A DNA stretch of 64,000 bases from Pleomorphomonas sp. NRK KF1 (GTDB lineage Bacteria; Pseudomonadota; Alphaproteobacteria; Rhizobiales; Pleomorphomonadaceae), in NCBI RefSeq assembly GCF_023721755.1, contig NZ_JAMDLH010000002.1, forward strand, positions 828,747 through 892,746, given 5' to 3'. Of the stretch, positions 17,825 through 25,669 are shown piece after piece; position 1 is the stretch's first letter; every line of letters begins with the position of its first letter. Below the pieces are notes generated by a model that had not been told where the DNA came from, searched no databases, and saw only the letters and a program-made list of their open reading frames with translations. A program made the translations under genes and the position numbers.

Positions 17825-17996
17825 GCCTAACCGCAGACAAACGTCATAAAGCAGTGCTTTTGTGACATTTTCGGATTTCCCCGCCCTAACCTATTGGCGC
17901 AACGCTGAAATTTTAGCCCGGCAGTTTTCGGTAGCGATGCCGATCATATGGAAACATCATGAAATGTGAGCAATTACAGCATTTTGTGAGGTTTCT

Positions 17997-18566
17997 ATGC
18001 GCCAAGCTCGGGTGTTGACCGAACCGGAATTCAAACGGCTACTGGCCGTCGTGGCACAGACCAAGCATGCCGAACGCAATCGGCTAGCTTTCATGCTGTC
18101 CCATCTAGCCGGACTACGCGTTGGCGAAATCGCCGGTTTGCTGGTCGGCGATATGCTGGAGGTCGAGGGCGCCATTCGGAAGCGCATGATCGTCCGTGCC
18201 TCGATTGCCAAGGGAGGGCACGAGCGGGTTGTGTTCCTGAACGATCGGCTGCGGCATGAAATCGAGCGGTATCAGCTTTCAGACAAGCGAAAGCGCAAGC
18301 TAGGCGATCCGCTGCTGGTGACGCAGAAGCGCACGGCGTTCTCGCCCAATACGCTATGTCAGTTGATGAACCGGCTCTACGGAGCTGCAGGATTGGATGG
18401 CGCTACATCGCACAGCGGTCGTCGTTGGTTTATCACCAAGCTGGCGAATGCCGGGGTTGGTACCAAGGTCATCATGACATTGGCCGGTCATAAGCATATG
18501 ACCACGACGCAGCGCTATATTGATGTGCGTGAGGATATGTTGCGCGCCGCTGTAGAGTTCCTTTGA
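17997..18566 (+). CDS. Short tyrosine recombinase (catalytic domain only)
   Basis: 189 residues. All catalytic elements are present: Arg in LAGLRVGEI near residue 40, HSGRRWFITKLANAG near residue 139, AGHKHMTTTQRY near residue 163 with the Tyr nucleophile in QRYIDV. The N-terminal SAM-like DNA-binding domain of XerC/XerD is missing. The frame starts with a proper ATG and is not obviously broken, so it may be a natural single-domain recombinase or a remnant of a nested element. A bidirectional terminator follows. Confidence 0.85.
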   Translation: MRQARVLTEPEFKRLLAVVAQTKHAERNRLAFMLSHLAGLRVGEIAGLLVGDMLEVEGAIRKRMIVRASIAKGGHERVVFLNDRLRHEIERYQLSDKRKRKLGDPLLVTQKRTAFSPNTLCQLMNRLYGAAGLDGATSHSGRRWFITKLANAGVGTKVIMTLAGHKHMTTTQRYIDVREDMLRAAVEFL

Positions 18567-18663
18567 CAATGGTATCTCGCCTTCTCGGAAGACGCGGACG
18601 ATCGGCTTGGAGCCTACTCGAAAGTAGAGGCAGAGGGATACGATCTCTAAAGGCCGAATAGCA

Positions 18664-18695
18664 AAGCGGCGGCTGACCAATCTCAACCGCCGCTT
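18664..18695. terminator. Bidirectional terminator hairpin
   Basis: AAGCGGCGG (18664-18672) pairs with CCGCCGCTT (18687-18695). It lies between the convergent short recombinase (plus) and TGT-like gene (minus), so it can serve both transcripts. Confidence 0.7.
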
Positions 18696-18710
18696 CGTCT
18701 TCTGAGAAGG

Positions 18711-19955
18711 TCAACGCTCCTCGTCATCGACCACTGGCCCGTAGTGAGCCAAGTATTTTTTGTACCGCGACAAGTGCGCGCCGGGCGTTGCGCCTCCCCA
18801 GATAAGTTCAAATCCCTCCCATGCCCTGCCGATATGCCATGGTATCTTGCCGAGGCGAGTGTCGGCTTCGACTTCGGCCAAGCGGTTCACCTCGGCTAGA
18901 ACCATAGCCTCTTTGTAGACCTCGTGATTTGACAGCATCGTCAATCCGACTGTGTCCCATCCTGTCCGGCTGCCTAAATTGCCTGGGTTAAAATCGCCAT
19001 ATGTACAGAGATCGCCAATTGGACTTTTAAACGGGAACGGCTTGCTGCGATCCAGGGCAGACCTGTCGTTCGGGAATTGATACTCGCCGAATACGATGTC
19101 CCGATCGCTCATCTGCCAATTTAGTGTGACACGATGGTGAGCTTTTACATTCCGAAAGGCGAGCGCGCTATCGAAGCTGATCCGGATATCTGGGTGGAGA
19201 TGCTTGCGGAGAGCCTTTTGAAGGCCTGTGAGCATCAGACCGAAGCCTGGGCGCGCCGTTCCCAGCACGTGGATCCAGCGCAGACGATCAAGCTGCTTGG
19301 CATCACGCATTTGGAGCAGACGCTTTGTCCAGGCCCAGAGATCAAGCCGCGTATGGCCGGCAAGCGCGATACCTTCAAGTTCGGGCTGATAGGGCGCCAT
19401 GGTTTTGCACCAGACGTCGGCCTGCTTATGGTCGAGCCCCTGCATTACGTTGCAGAGGATCAGGTCGGCTCGCTGCCGGCGACTGATCGCGTACTTGGCG
19501 TTGTTCTCGGTCTGGTCTAGGCAATCCTGAAATCGGGTGTAGCCACTTTCCGGCACCAGCAAGCTTCGGGTCGGGACATCGAGCAGTATTCCGACGTCAC
19601 ATTGAGCCTCCTGCCAGTCAAGCACCTGCTGACGAAAGGTTACGAGGGGTGTCTTAACATTGCCACCAATCACCGAGTAGCCGCCGCTGTCGCCGACCAG
19701 GATCGTCTTGGTTCGGTCGCGAGTGGAGACCATCGTGGGCACGCCGGACAGCATCTGCTTCACGCCGTAGATGGCACTGTAGAGCCCCGCGTTGTAAGTG
19801 AAGAGCGCGCTGTTCGCGGCGAAATAGTTGAGATCCGCCATAGTCAGCCCTGCCGGCAATTGCCGAGAGGCGGAACCCATAACTATGGAGGCGTAGTTGT
19901 CGTCGAGAGCAGGCAAAAAAAGAGCGCTCTCGGGCTTTGCCGAGATGTCATTCAT
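18711..19955 (-). CDS. TGT/DpdA-like base-exchange transglycosylase
   Basis: 414 residues. The TIM-barrel motifs of tRNA-guanine transglycosylases can be traced: DSGGYS at 89-94 (DSGGFQ in TGT), LLDVP near 126, NVMQG at 169-173, GIALAG at 195-200, VLGTARP at 230-236, and SFDSALAFR with Asp262 in the place of the TGT nucleophile of FDCVLPTR. The C-terminal zinc cluster CxCxxC of tRNA enzymes is not visible. Loss of the zinc site and an island location fit DpdA-like enzymes that put 7-deazaguanines into DNA better than a tRNA enzyme. It follows the 615-residue gene by 60 bp on the same strand. No preQ0 synthesis genes or other Dpd genes are in the window. Confidence 0.75.
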   Translation of the reverse strand: MNDISAKPESALFLPALDDNYASIVMGSASRQLPAGLTMADLNYFAANSALFTYNAGLYSAIYGVKQMLSGVPTMVSTRDRTKTILVGDSGGYSVIGGNVKTPLVTFRQQVLDWQEAQCDVGILLDVPTRSLLVPESGYTRFQDCLDQTENNAKYAISRRQRADLILCNVMQGLDHKQADVWCKTMAPYQPELEGIALAGHTRLDLWAWTKRLLQMRDAKQLDRLRWIHVLGTARPGFGLMLTGLQKALRKHLHPDIRISFDSALAFRNVKAHHRVTLNWQMSDRDIVFGEYQFPNDRSALDRSKPFPFKSPIGDLCTYGDFNPGNLGSRTGWDTVGLTMLSNHEVYKEAMVLAEVNRLAEVEADTRLGKIPWHIGRAWEGFELIWGGATPGAHLSRYKKYLAHYGPVVDDEER

Positions 19956-19985
19956 TAGAATTTTCCTTGGAAATGCGATGGGAGG

Positions 19986-20011
19986 AAGGGCGGACCCTTA
20001 AGTCCGCCCTT
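19986..20011 (-). promoter_or_regulatory. Strong hairpin between the 615-residue gene and the TGT-like gene
   Basis: AAGGGCGGAC (19986-19995) pairs with GTCCGCCCTT (20002-20011) around a 6-nt loop. On the minus strand it is followed by CCTCCC, not a T-run, so full termination is not assured. It probably acts as an attenuator or RNA-stability element that sets the ratio of the two products. Confidence 0.6.
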
Positions 20012-20015
20012 TCGC

Positions 20016-21863
20016 TCAATTGGCCTTAATGACCGCAAAGTAGCGGTTGGACGGCTGGTTGCTGTCCTTCGTCAAGGCAGGCGCGTAAGCATCGTACTCG
20101 GCCAGCTCGGTCGAGAAGCTAAAGCGCACAGCGCCTGAGGGATCGACCGCGATACACACATCCCCGGAGAGCGGAAGCTCAGCGACAGTGTGAAAGATGG
20201 CAAGCACATGCTCCCCGAGCAGTCGCACTGAACCGCTCTTGGACAAGTCTTGAGCGTCGAAGGGGATGTTCTTTAGTCCCAGTTCGAGCGCCCCCTTGTT
20301 CTGGCCGACTGTGAGCTTCGCGACGGCGGCGGACTTGGACTTTCCGCTCTTCGCTTTTGCCGCAGTCTTCGCTCGTGAAGGCAGCGCCCGAGCTATCGAG
20401 TAAAACGTCGCCGTTGTCAGGACGAACGTAATCTCTTCTTTGAACGGCACTGATGTCACATCGACAGGCAGGTTGCCCTCTGCTGAACGAAGCGGCTGAA
20501 CGAGGATTCCGACATCCTCCGAGCGCGCCTTTTCGTCATAAGCCGCCGCAGTCGTTATCACGAGGCGGTCAACGCCCTGCGTTCCTTCGAAACTTCCGTG
20601 GTCCAATTTGAAGAACTTGCGACGCTTTGGATCAGCAATGTTGGCCTCGGCCTTACGGCGCATCCTGGTTTCAAGCTCCCACAGTTGGTCACCCTCGGGG
20701 AAGATATCTAGATGCTTCGGCTTGGCGACGACGGCCGTTACTGCCAAACCTTCTGCAAGGATCGGAGAAATCAGCACCGTCTTATCCGATCGCAACACAA
20801 AGTGTCGGGTGGCCAGTCGCATGGTTGTCCCGGAATCCTTCGGATCATCGAGCCTATTGGCAGGAATTCCGGTCGGCCGCTCCTCTACCAACTTGCCGAC
20901 TTGAAGCAACTCACCAAGCGCATCCACCTTAGGATCAGCAGCAACCGCCGCCTCAAAGACCTTGTCTTTGAAGGACTCGATCACCTTGGGCTCGAGGTTC
21001 ACCGGTATCTGCCTGCCGCCGATCTCGACAGAAACGACGACCTTGATTTCATCTTCCGCCTCGTTGCTAACTCCCGCCTGGGCGCAAATGGCTGCCTTTC
21101 CCCCACGGATGAGAAGTTGGCGCGCCTCTTCAGGATCAATCTCAATTTTATCGCCACGCTCAGCGGCTGGGGTCTTGTTGAGATCGCGTTGGACCAGCGC
21201 GACAGCGTTCATTCCGCCGCTATCTTTGATGATTTGCACGAGTGACCTAATGCCATCTCGGTCAAATGTGATCGCCTGTCGCTCGATAGCGGGCATGGCG
21301 AGAATCTTGTCCCTAAGCCATTCTACCGGCAGGGCGAAACGATCGATGTCATTAGTCGCTTTCTTGCGAACTTCGCTGTCCTCGGCTCCCTGATTACAGC
21401 CGAAGGCAGCAGCTACCGCTATGGCAGTAGGATGCTTGCTCGTGATATCCGCAGGGTTGATATCCCGTGCTCGCAGAGCCGCATTCCAATCTTTTTTCGG
21501 GAACAGCGCCATATCCAACGCGAGCATGGCGACCGCCTCTAAACTCTGCGTATGGATAAAGTCCTCAGCGTTCGCGCAGGCCTTGGCTCGATTGCCAGAC
21601 TGGACAACCAGCCAGTCGCTGACCGCATCTTTGGCGTCGTCGTCGAGCGCTTCCATGTCGGCAACGCTCTTTGCGTATGGAGCGGGAGCCGACAAGAAGT
21701 CAAAAGCCTCGCAGTCCGAATACGGCGCCACCACAGGAATAGACGAAGTAACGGAACTGCTCTCCGTTCCGCATCCGTCCGCTGGCTCGCGCAGAACCGA
21801 CTGAGAGACCGCCGCCGCATCCGCTGCGTGCGAGGAATCCGGGGAAAAACTAACAGCGTCCAT
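20016..21863 (-). CDS. Uncharacterized 615-residue protein upstream of the TGT-like gene
   Basis: The ATG at 21863 is preceded by GAAAGGAAA and is preferred over a frame 48 codons longer. The first 60 residues are Ser/Ala-rich and look disordered. Further on are a region with KIEIDPEEARQLL near residue 245 and a KSGKSKSAA-type basic linker near residue 515. The last 90 residues are a beta-rich domain (SGDVCIAVDPSGAVRFSFS near 575). The last part weakly recalls the final strands of a sliding-clamp fold, but I do not claim this. No enzyme motif is recognised. Its fixed place 60 bp before the TGT-like gene suggests it chooses DNA targets, binds DNA or supports that enzyme. Confidence 0.65.
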   Translation of the reverse strand: MDAVSFSPDSSHAADAAAVSQSVLREPADGCGTESSSVTSSIPVVAPYSDCEAFDFLSAPAPYAKSVADMEALDDDAKDAVSDWLVVQSGNRAKACANAEDFIHTQSLEAVAMLALDMALFPKKDWNAALRARDINPADITSKHPTAIAVAAAFGCNQGAEDSEVRKKATNDIDRFALPVEWLRDKILAMPAIERQAITFDRDGIRSLVQIIKDSGGMNAVALVQRDLNKTPAAERGDKIEIDPEEARQLLIRGGKAAICAQAGVSNEAEDEIKVVVSVEIGGRQIPVNLEPKVIESFKDKVFEAAVAADPKVDALGELLQVGKLVEERPTGIPANRLDDPKDSGTTMRLATRHFVLRSDKTVLISPILAEGLAVTAVVAKPKHLDIFPEGDQLWELETRMRRKAEANIADPKRRKFFKLDHGSFEGTQGVDRLVITTAAAYDEKARSEDVGILVQPLRSAEGNLPVDVTSVPFKEEITFVLTTATFYSIARALPSRAKTAAKAKSGKSKSAAVAKLTVGQNKGALELGLKNIPFDAQDLSKSGSVRLLGEHVLAIFHTVAELPLSGDVCIAVDPSGAVRFSFSTELAEYDAYAPALTKDSNQPSNRYFAVIKAN

Positions 21864-22029
21864 AACGAATTTCCTTTCAAAAAATGGACGAAAAATCGAC
21901 CTGACCGAGCGATCAGGCCTGGGACACCGGCAATGTCCGCTGAATATCGGGCTTAACGCCCGCCGCCGGCTGCCAACTCGGCGACCAAGTGAACCCTCGT
22001 AACTCAAAATCTACTTGGCGTTACTTGAA

Positions 22030-22350
22030 CGAGGCGCATACTCGACCCGTTTCTAAAATTGTCAAGAAAAACGAAGCTGAAAAATACGGTATTTCTTGAA
22101 ATCGCGCTCTTATGATTGGCAGTTTATAAATTGAGTTCAGAGAATTGGATTATTTTTCTGTGAAAACGAAACACACCATGTTGTGTTTCGACGAAATACG
22201 TGTTTTCTATTGGATTTACTTCTGGTCTTGATTTTTCTTTTTGCACACAATAACATACAAAATAACTTTTCATCGCGACTAGCAATGACTTGTTGTATTT
22301 CTCTATAGATATCCAAAGTCACAATGATCCCATTGTGGGACACGGCCATT
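22030..22350. other. AT-rich region with two perfect hairpins, candidate replication or transfer origin
   Basis: About 300 bp much richer in A+T than its surroundings, between the 615-residue gene and the HUH-like Rep. One hairpin is CGAAACACA (22167-22175) with TGTGTTTCG (22182-22190), 9-bp stem and 6-nt loop. Another is CACAATG (22320-22326) with CATTGTG (22331-22337), 4-nt loop. Hairpins beside a Rep gene are what HUH nickases recognise. The region must also hold the promoter of the 615-residue gene. Confidence 0.5.
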
Positions 22351-22434
22351 CAGGCCGCTATCATGACAAATATTCCCGCCTAGGCGTAACCAGCCGCGAG
22401 TTTCGCAAGCTGAACTGCCTAAACAGGGCCAGCC

Positions 22435-22923
22435 TCACTGGCTAACGAAGTCCTTGAACATAACGACCTGCTTTAGATCGTCATGCTTCCAGTCCTCAAA
22501 TTCCTTTGTGGCATAGCGTGCTGGACTCGTTACCCCTTGGCGTTGCACCTTCACTTCGCCTCCGGGACAGACACTGCGCCAAATATCGCGACAGATATCT
22601 TCCAACTCGGCATCAGGTTTACGGACGGCAAATCTCACCATGGCGTGGCCGTGAATATGAGTTGTGATCTGCTCCAGAAACATGATGCCCTGTGTGCGAT
22701 CTTGCCACGGCTTCTTGTAGAAACTGCGGCCCAATAGGCGCCTATCAAGACGTTTGTGGAACTCGCTCACCAGTTTATGGAATTCTGAGACGGGCAGGCA
22801 AGCGCTGCTCGCCAAAGTCAAGAAGTGATCACCATATCTGTCCGCGTATGCAGCGTATACCGGCCGCATCGTCCGGTTATAGAACTTCGCTTCCTGCATC
22901 TCTTTATATTCGTGCCGATCCAT
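22435..22923 (-). CDS. HUH-type Rep-like endonuclease (candidate)
   Basis: 162 residues from the ATG at 22923. HIHGH at residues 89-93 fits the metal-binding HUH motif, and RYATK with Tyr127 and Lys130 fits the Y-x-x-K catalytic motif of single-tyrosine Rep proteins. Spacing between the two (about 35 residues) is reasonable for small Reps. It would nick one DNA strand to start rolling-circle replication or transfer. No helicase domain is present. The AT-rich hairpin region lies just downstream of its end. Recognition rests on two short motifs, so moderate confidence. Confidence 0.6.
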   Translation of the reverse strand: MDRHEYKEMQEAKFYNRTMRPVYAAYADRYGDHFLTLASSACLPVSEFHKLVSEFHKRLDRRLLGRSFYKKPWQDRTQGIMFLEQITTHIHGHAMVRFAVRKPDAELEDICRDIWRSVCPGGEVKVQRQGVTSPARYATKEFEDWKHDDLKQVVMFKDFVSQ

Positions 22924-23006
22924 ATAAGCCACCAAGCCATAAATACTCGTGCAGCAGCGGCCAACCCGTTACTGCTAAAGCTATTTATCTTTTGGAGGTT
23001 TGGAAA

Positions 23007-23405
23007 ATGGGAAAGGAAATCCAACTGCTACAAAATATCTACGAGCGCCTTCGTGCTGCTGAGCTTGTTAGGACGAAGGCTGACTTTTCGAAGAGGTTCT
23101 TGGGCAAATCGGAAAGCTACCTCACCTCAATGGCCGCCCGGCAGCGAAACGTCGGAGGCGATGTGATGGTAAATTTGAGCGAGGCGATTATCGCCGAAAT
23201 CAGAGCAAGGAAGGATGATCATTACGTAGCCGATCGCATCACCTTGCGCCAAGCCATGGTCGTTGTGAACGGGTATCTGGCTGAACAGACGATACCAGCT
23301 TGTTTGAGGAAAGACGCAACATTGTCAGCCACAGCCCAACGGGCACCAATTCCCAGAAACCGCTGGGTGAACTCTCTCGCGAGCATTTGGCAACGTGAGG
23401 CCTAG
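23007..23405 (+). CDS. DUF6626-like small protein
   Basis: 132 residues. GGAGG stands 8 nt before the ATG at 23007, which settles the start within a longer open frame. The first 80 residues (ELVRTKADFSKRFLGKSESY, then LTSMAARQRNV and VMVNLSEAI) look like a helix-turn-helix-like domain. They resemble the family I recall as DUF6626, found in alphaproteobacterial islands. It reads divergently from the Rep-like gene, so it may regulate it. Function is unknown. Confidence 0.65.
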   Translation: MGKEIQLLQNIYERLRAAELVRTKADFSKRFLGKSESYLTSMAARQRNVGGDVMVNLSEAIIAEIRARKDDHYVADRITLRQAMVVVNGYLAEQTIPACLRKDATLSATAQRAPIPRNRWVNSLASIWQREA

Positions 23406-23636
23406 ACCAGAGGCAAGTCGTTCGAACTGCGGATCGACGGGACCGGATAGGGCCCATTCATAGGATAATGGCGCTCCTCATCTTCTGAGAAGACGGGAAC
23501 AAGATCAGATGAGCAGAGTGCAGACGAAAGCAGGCGAGAATTGCCCAATGGTAACGCACTACCCTGCATTGCCGCACGACATACTAACGGGCCATTCAGT
23601 TGCGTCTTCTGAAAAGATGAAGCACCTCGGAGGCCG
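23406..23636. other. Intergenic region, no gene seen
   Basis: 231 bp between the convergent DUF6626-like gene and the XRE gene. It contains two GGCGCTCCTCATCTTCTGAGA / GTCTTCTGAAAAGATGA-type stretches around 23470 and 23605 that share TCTTCTGA, also seen at 18698. This is a minor repeat of unknown meaning. Confidence 0.3.
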
Positions 23637-23897
23637 CTATCCTTTTGGCCGGCGCCCCGCTTTCAAGGGCTGCGGCTCGTCTCCATCGGTTGGCTCAATC
23701 AATAGTTCTGACACGTGCGCGCCAAGCGCCGCAGCAATCTTATCAAGAATGCCGATCGATGGATTCTCCATCTTGCGCTCAAGCCGACTGACATAAGTGC
23801 GATCAACGCCAGCCTCGTTGGCTAGGCGTTCTTGAGAGATATCTTTTGCCACCCTCAGGCGACGCATGTTCCAGGCAACGAGCTCACGACCATTCAT
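23637..23897 (-). CDS. XRE-family HTH transcriptional regulator
   Basis: 86 residues, a single-domain Cro/CI-type regulator. The HTH is ISQERLANEAGVDRTYVSRL at about residues 20-40, followed by the usual NPSIGILDKIAAALG helix pair. It lies 13 bp downstream of a second XRE gene on the same strand. The sequence ATAGGCCCAT overlaps its start codon and recurs inverted at the start of the other gene, which suggests autoregulation. Confidence 0.88.
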   Translation of the reverse strand: MNGRELVAWNMRRLRVAKDISQERLANEAGVDRTYVSRLERKMENPSIGILDKIAAALGAHVSELLIEPTDGDEPQPLKAGRRPKG

Positions 23898-23905
23898 AGG
23901 CCCAT
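23896..23905. promoter_or_regulatory. Operator-like site A (ATAGGCCCAT) over the XRE start
   Basis: ATAGGCCCAT overlaps the start codon of the XRE gene at 23637-23897. Its exact reverse complement ATGGGCCTAT lies at 24203-24212 over the start of the other XRE gene. Confidence 0.5.
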
Positions 23906-23910
23906 AAGCA

Positions 23911-24204
23911 TCATAGGTCAGTGCTTTTATCCACGGACTGTAGGCCTATAATTCTGAGGTCTCCAACTTCAAATAGGTCAATCAACCTAACACCCAAAAC
24001 GCGCACTAAACGGTCTAGCAGCTGGATGTCCGGATCGTGCTGCTCTGCCTCGATTGCTGACAAAACGGTGGATGGAAAGCCAGATCGCTGAGCCAACTGC
24101 TCGATCGTCAGCCCCCTTCGTTCTCGCCATAGAGCAATCCCCCTCGCTACCTCAGCTACGCCAGTAAGCTTCTTAAGTTGCCGCTGCTCCCTATCGCTAT
24201 TCAT
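23911..24204 (-). CDS. XRE-family HTH transcriptional regulator (second of pair)
   Basis: 97 residues from the ATG at 24204; a GTG at 24216 adds four. The HTH is LTIEQLAQRSGFPSTVLSAI at about residues 30-50, followed by DPDIQLLDRLVRVLGVRL. It is only distantly similar to the neighbouring XRE protein. It is transcribed ahead of that gene in a probable two-gene operon. The start codon sits inside a GGCC-centred 10-mer shared with the other gene. Confidence 0.85.
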   Translation of the reverse strand: MNSDREQRQLKKLTGVAEVARGIALWRERRGLTIEQLAQRSGFPSTVLSAIEAEQHDPDIQLLDRLVRVLGVRLIDLFEVGDLRIIGLQSVDKSTDL

Positions 24205-24212
24205 GGGCCTAT
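24203..24212. promoter_or_regulatory. Operator-like site B (ATGGGCCTAT) over the second XRE start
   Basis: Exact reverse complement of site A at 23896-23905. Like site A it overlaps the start codon by two bases. This suggests that one or both XRE proteins repress translation initiation or transcription here. Confidence 0.5.
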
Positions 24213-24302
24213 ACACACACTTAAAAGCTCGTTAATATGATGACTATACGCCTCGAATTGATTCCCGTGAAGAGGCGACCGGCAGCTTAGGGAAGGGATC
24301 AC

Positions 24303-24593
24303 ATGTCCAGCATCTCGCTTTCGAAAGCACTGCGCACCAAAGCAGCAGCGCCACGAAGGGCAGTGGATGACCAAAACAACCGTCGTGTTCGAACGGTAAC
24401 GGTGGGAGATCAGGATTGTCCAGAAATAGAAAATGATGCGATCGGCCCTGACCTGTTCTGGAAAATTGTCACCATCCTGGCGATCGTGTTGGCTGTTCAC
24501 ACTACCATTGGAATCGCTTTATATGGCTCCTATTGGCTGACCGCCTATTGGCTCGTTTGGAATAGCTGTTGGACGCAAGGATATTATTGCTAG
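24303..24593 (+). CDS. Small membrane protein, hypothetical
   Basis: 96 residues. The first 45 residues are polar and basic. Residues about 52-75 (FWKIVTILAIVLAVHTTIGIAL) form a clear transmembrane helix, followed by an aromatic tail rich in Trp and Tyr with two Cys. GGAAGGG lies about 7 nt before the ATG. It reads divergently from the XRE operon, so it may be under their control. No family was recognised. Confidence 0.55.
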   Translation: MSSISLSKALRTKAAAPRRAVDDQNNRRVRTVTVGDQDCPEIENDAIGPDLFWKIVTILAIVLAVHTTIGIALYGSYWLTAYWLVWNSCWTQGYYC

Positions 24594-24634
24594 AGTCTGT
24601 TACCCGCAGAATCGAAGGCGCTTGGCTTATCGGG

Positions 24635-25669
24635 TCAAGATCCACCAACCCACGTTTCGCCCTCGCCGAGCGTTATGAACCTATCTTGTGAAAGCCCAGC
24701 GTCGTCCAAGGCGCTCTTTAGCTTTTCTTGCGGCTCGTCGAACGCTTCCGCTGAAAGCTGGAAGGTTCCGAAGTGCATTCCAATACTGAGCTTCGCGCCC
24801 AAATCCTTGTGCGCGGCAACCGCTTCCGCTGGATCCATATGGATCGGCCTCATGAACCAGCTGGGTGCGTATGATCCGATTCCAAGAAGGGCAACGTCTG
24901 GAGAGCCGAGACGGTGCCTTATTTCGGTGTAGTGAGTGGAATAGCCGGAGTCGCCACCGAAATAGATGCTTCGTCCGTTCCGTTCGATGAAGTAGCTCCC
25001 CCAAAGGCTCTTGTCTCTGTCAAAGAGGCCGCGAGCCGACGAGTGCTGGGCGGGAGTGAAAACTATTTGTGTTTTGCCTCCAATGACAACGCGTTCCCAC
25101 CAATCCATTTCATCAATACGTCGTATCCCGATAGTCTCCATCAGTTCCCGGTCACCAACAGGAACGATGAATTGTGGCGACCACCGCTGATTCAGCTTTT
25201 TCAGGGTCTCGACGTCCAGATGATCGTAGTGATTGTGGCTGATGACGACCACGTCGATACGCGGAAGCTCAGTTAACTTAATGCCAGGCTCTCTGACCCG
25301 CTTTGGGCCGAGTAATCCTAGAGGCCCTGCTCGTGTCGACCAGACCGGATCGGTGAGAATGTTTACGCCCGGTAACTGGATTAGGAACGTGGCGTGATTG
25401 ACGAAGGTGATTGCCATCCCGTTTGGCGCAAGCTTCTCACCGAGTTGGGGCGTTCCGGTCGTTTCGACAAATTCAGGCCATTTGGCACGCCCTTCCTTTA
25501 CCATACCAAGAACGTCACCGAGCCCAGGCGATAGCTGCTCTTCCAGTGTCGGATTGTAGAACTTTCTGCCGTCAAAATGATCAGACACCCCCCGCTCCGG
25601 CGCTGATGCGCACCCGAGCAAGGAAGGGAAAACAGTTGCAAGGAGCACCATATGCTTCTGCGCTTTCAT
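24635..25669 (-). CDS. MBL-fold metallohydrolase lipoprotein (NAPE-PLD-like)
   Basis: 344 residues. A lipoprotein signal peptide ends LLGCAS, so the protein is anchored in the envelope. The metal motif is SHNHYDHLD near residue 145. FTPAQHSSARG near 205 and YFGGDSGYSTHY near 237 supply further ligands, and IGMHFGTF near 300 the last His. The layout follows the NAPE-PLD/UlaG-like branch, which includes phospholipase D-type enzymes acting on N-acyl phosphatidylethanolamines. Its ATG overlaps the end of the DedA-methyltransferase gene by 4 bp, which supports a phospholipid role. Confidence 0.85.
   Translation of the reverse strand: MKAQKHMVLLATVFPSLLGCASAPERGVSDHFDGRKFYNPTLEEQLSPGLGDVLGMVKEGRAKWPEFVETTGTPQLGEKLAPNGMAITFVNHATFLIQLPGVNILTDPVWSTRAGPLGLLGPKRVREPGIKLTELPRIDVVVISHNHYDHLDVETLKKLNQRWSPQFIVPVGDRELMETIGIRRIDEMDWWERVVIGGKTQIVFTPAQHSSARGLFDRDKSLWGSYFIERNGRSIYFGGDSGYSTHYTEIRHRLGSPDVALLGIGSYAPSWFMRPIHMDPAEAVAAHKDLGAKLSIGMHFGTFQLSAEAFDEPQEKLKSALDDAGLSQDRFITLGEGETWVGGS

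Noticed and set aside
18711-19955. A housekeeping tRNA-guanine transglycosylase
   Set aside because: Only the barrel motifs match; no zinc-binding Cys cluster is visible, the spacing is unusual and the gene is on a mobile element, so a DpdA-like assignment is preferred.
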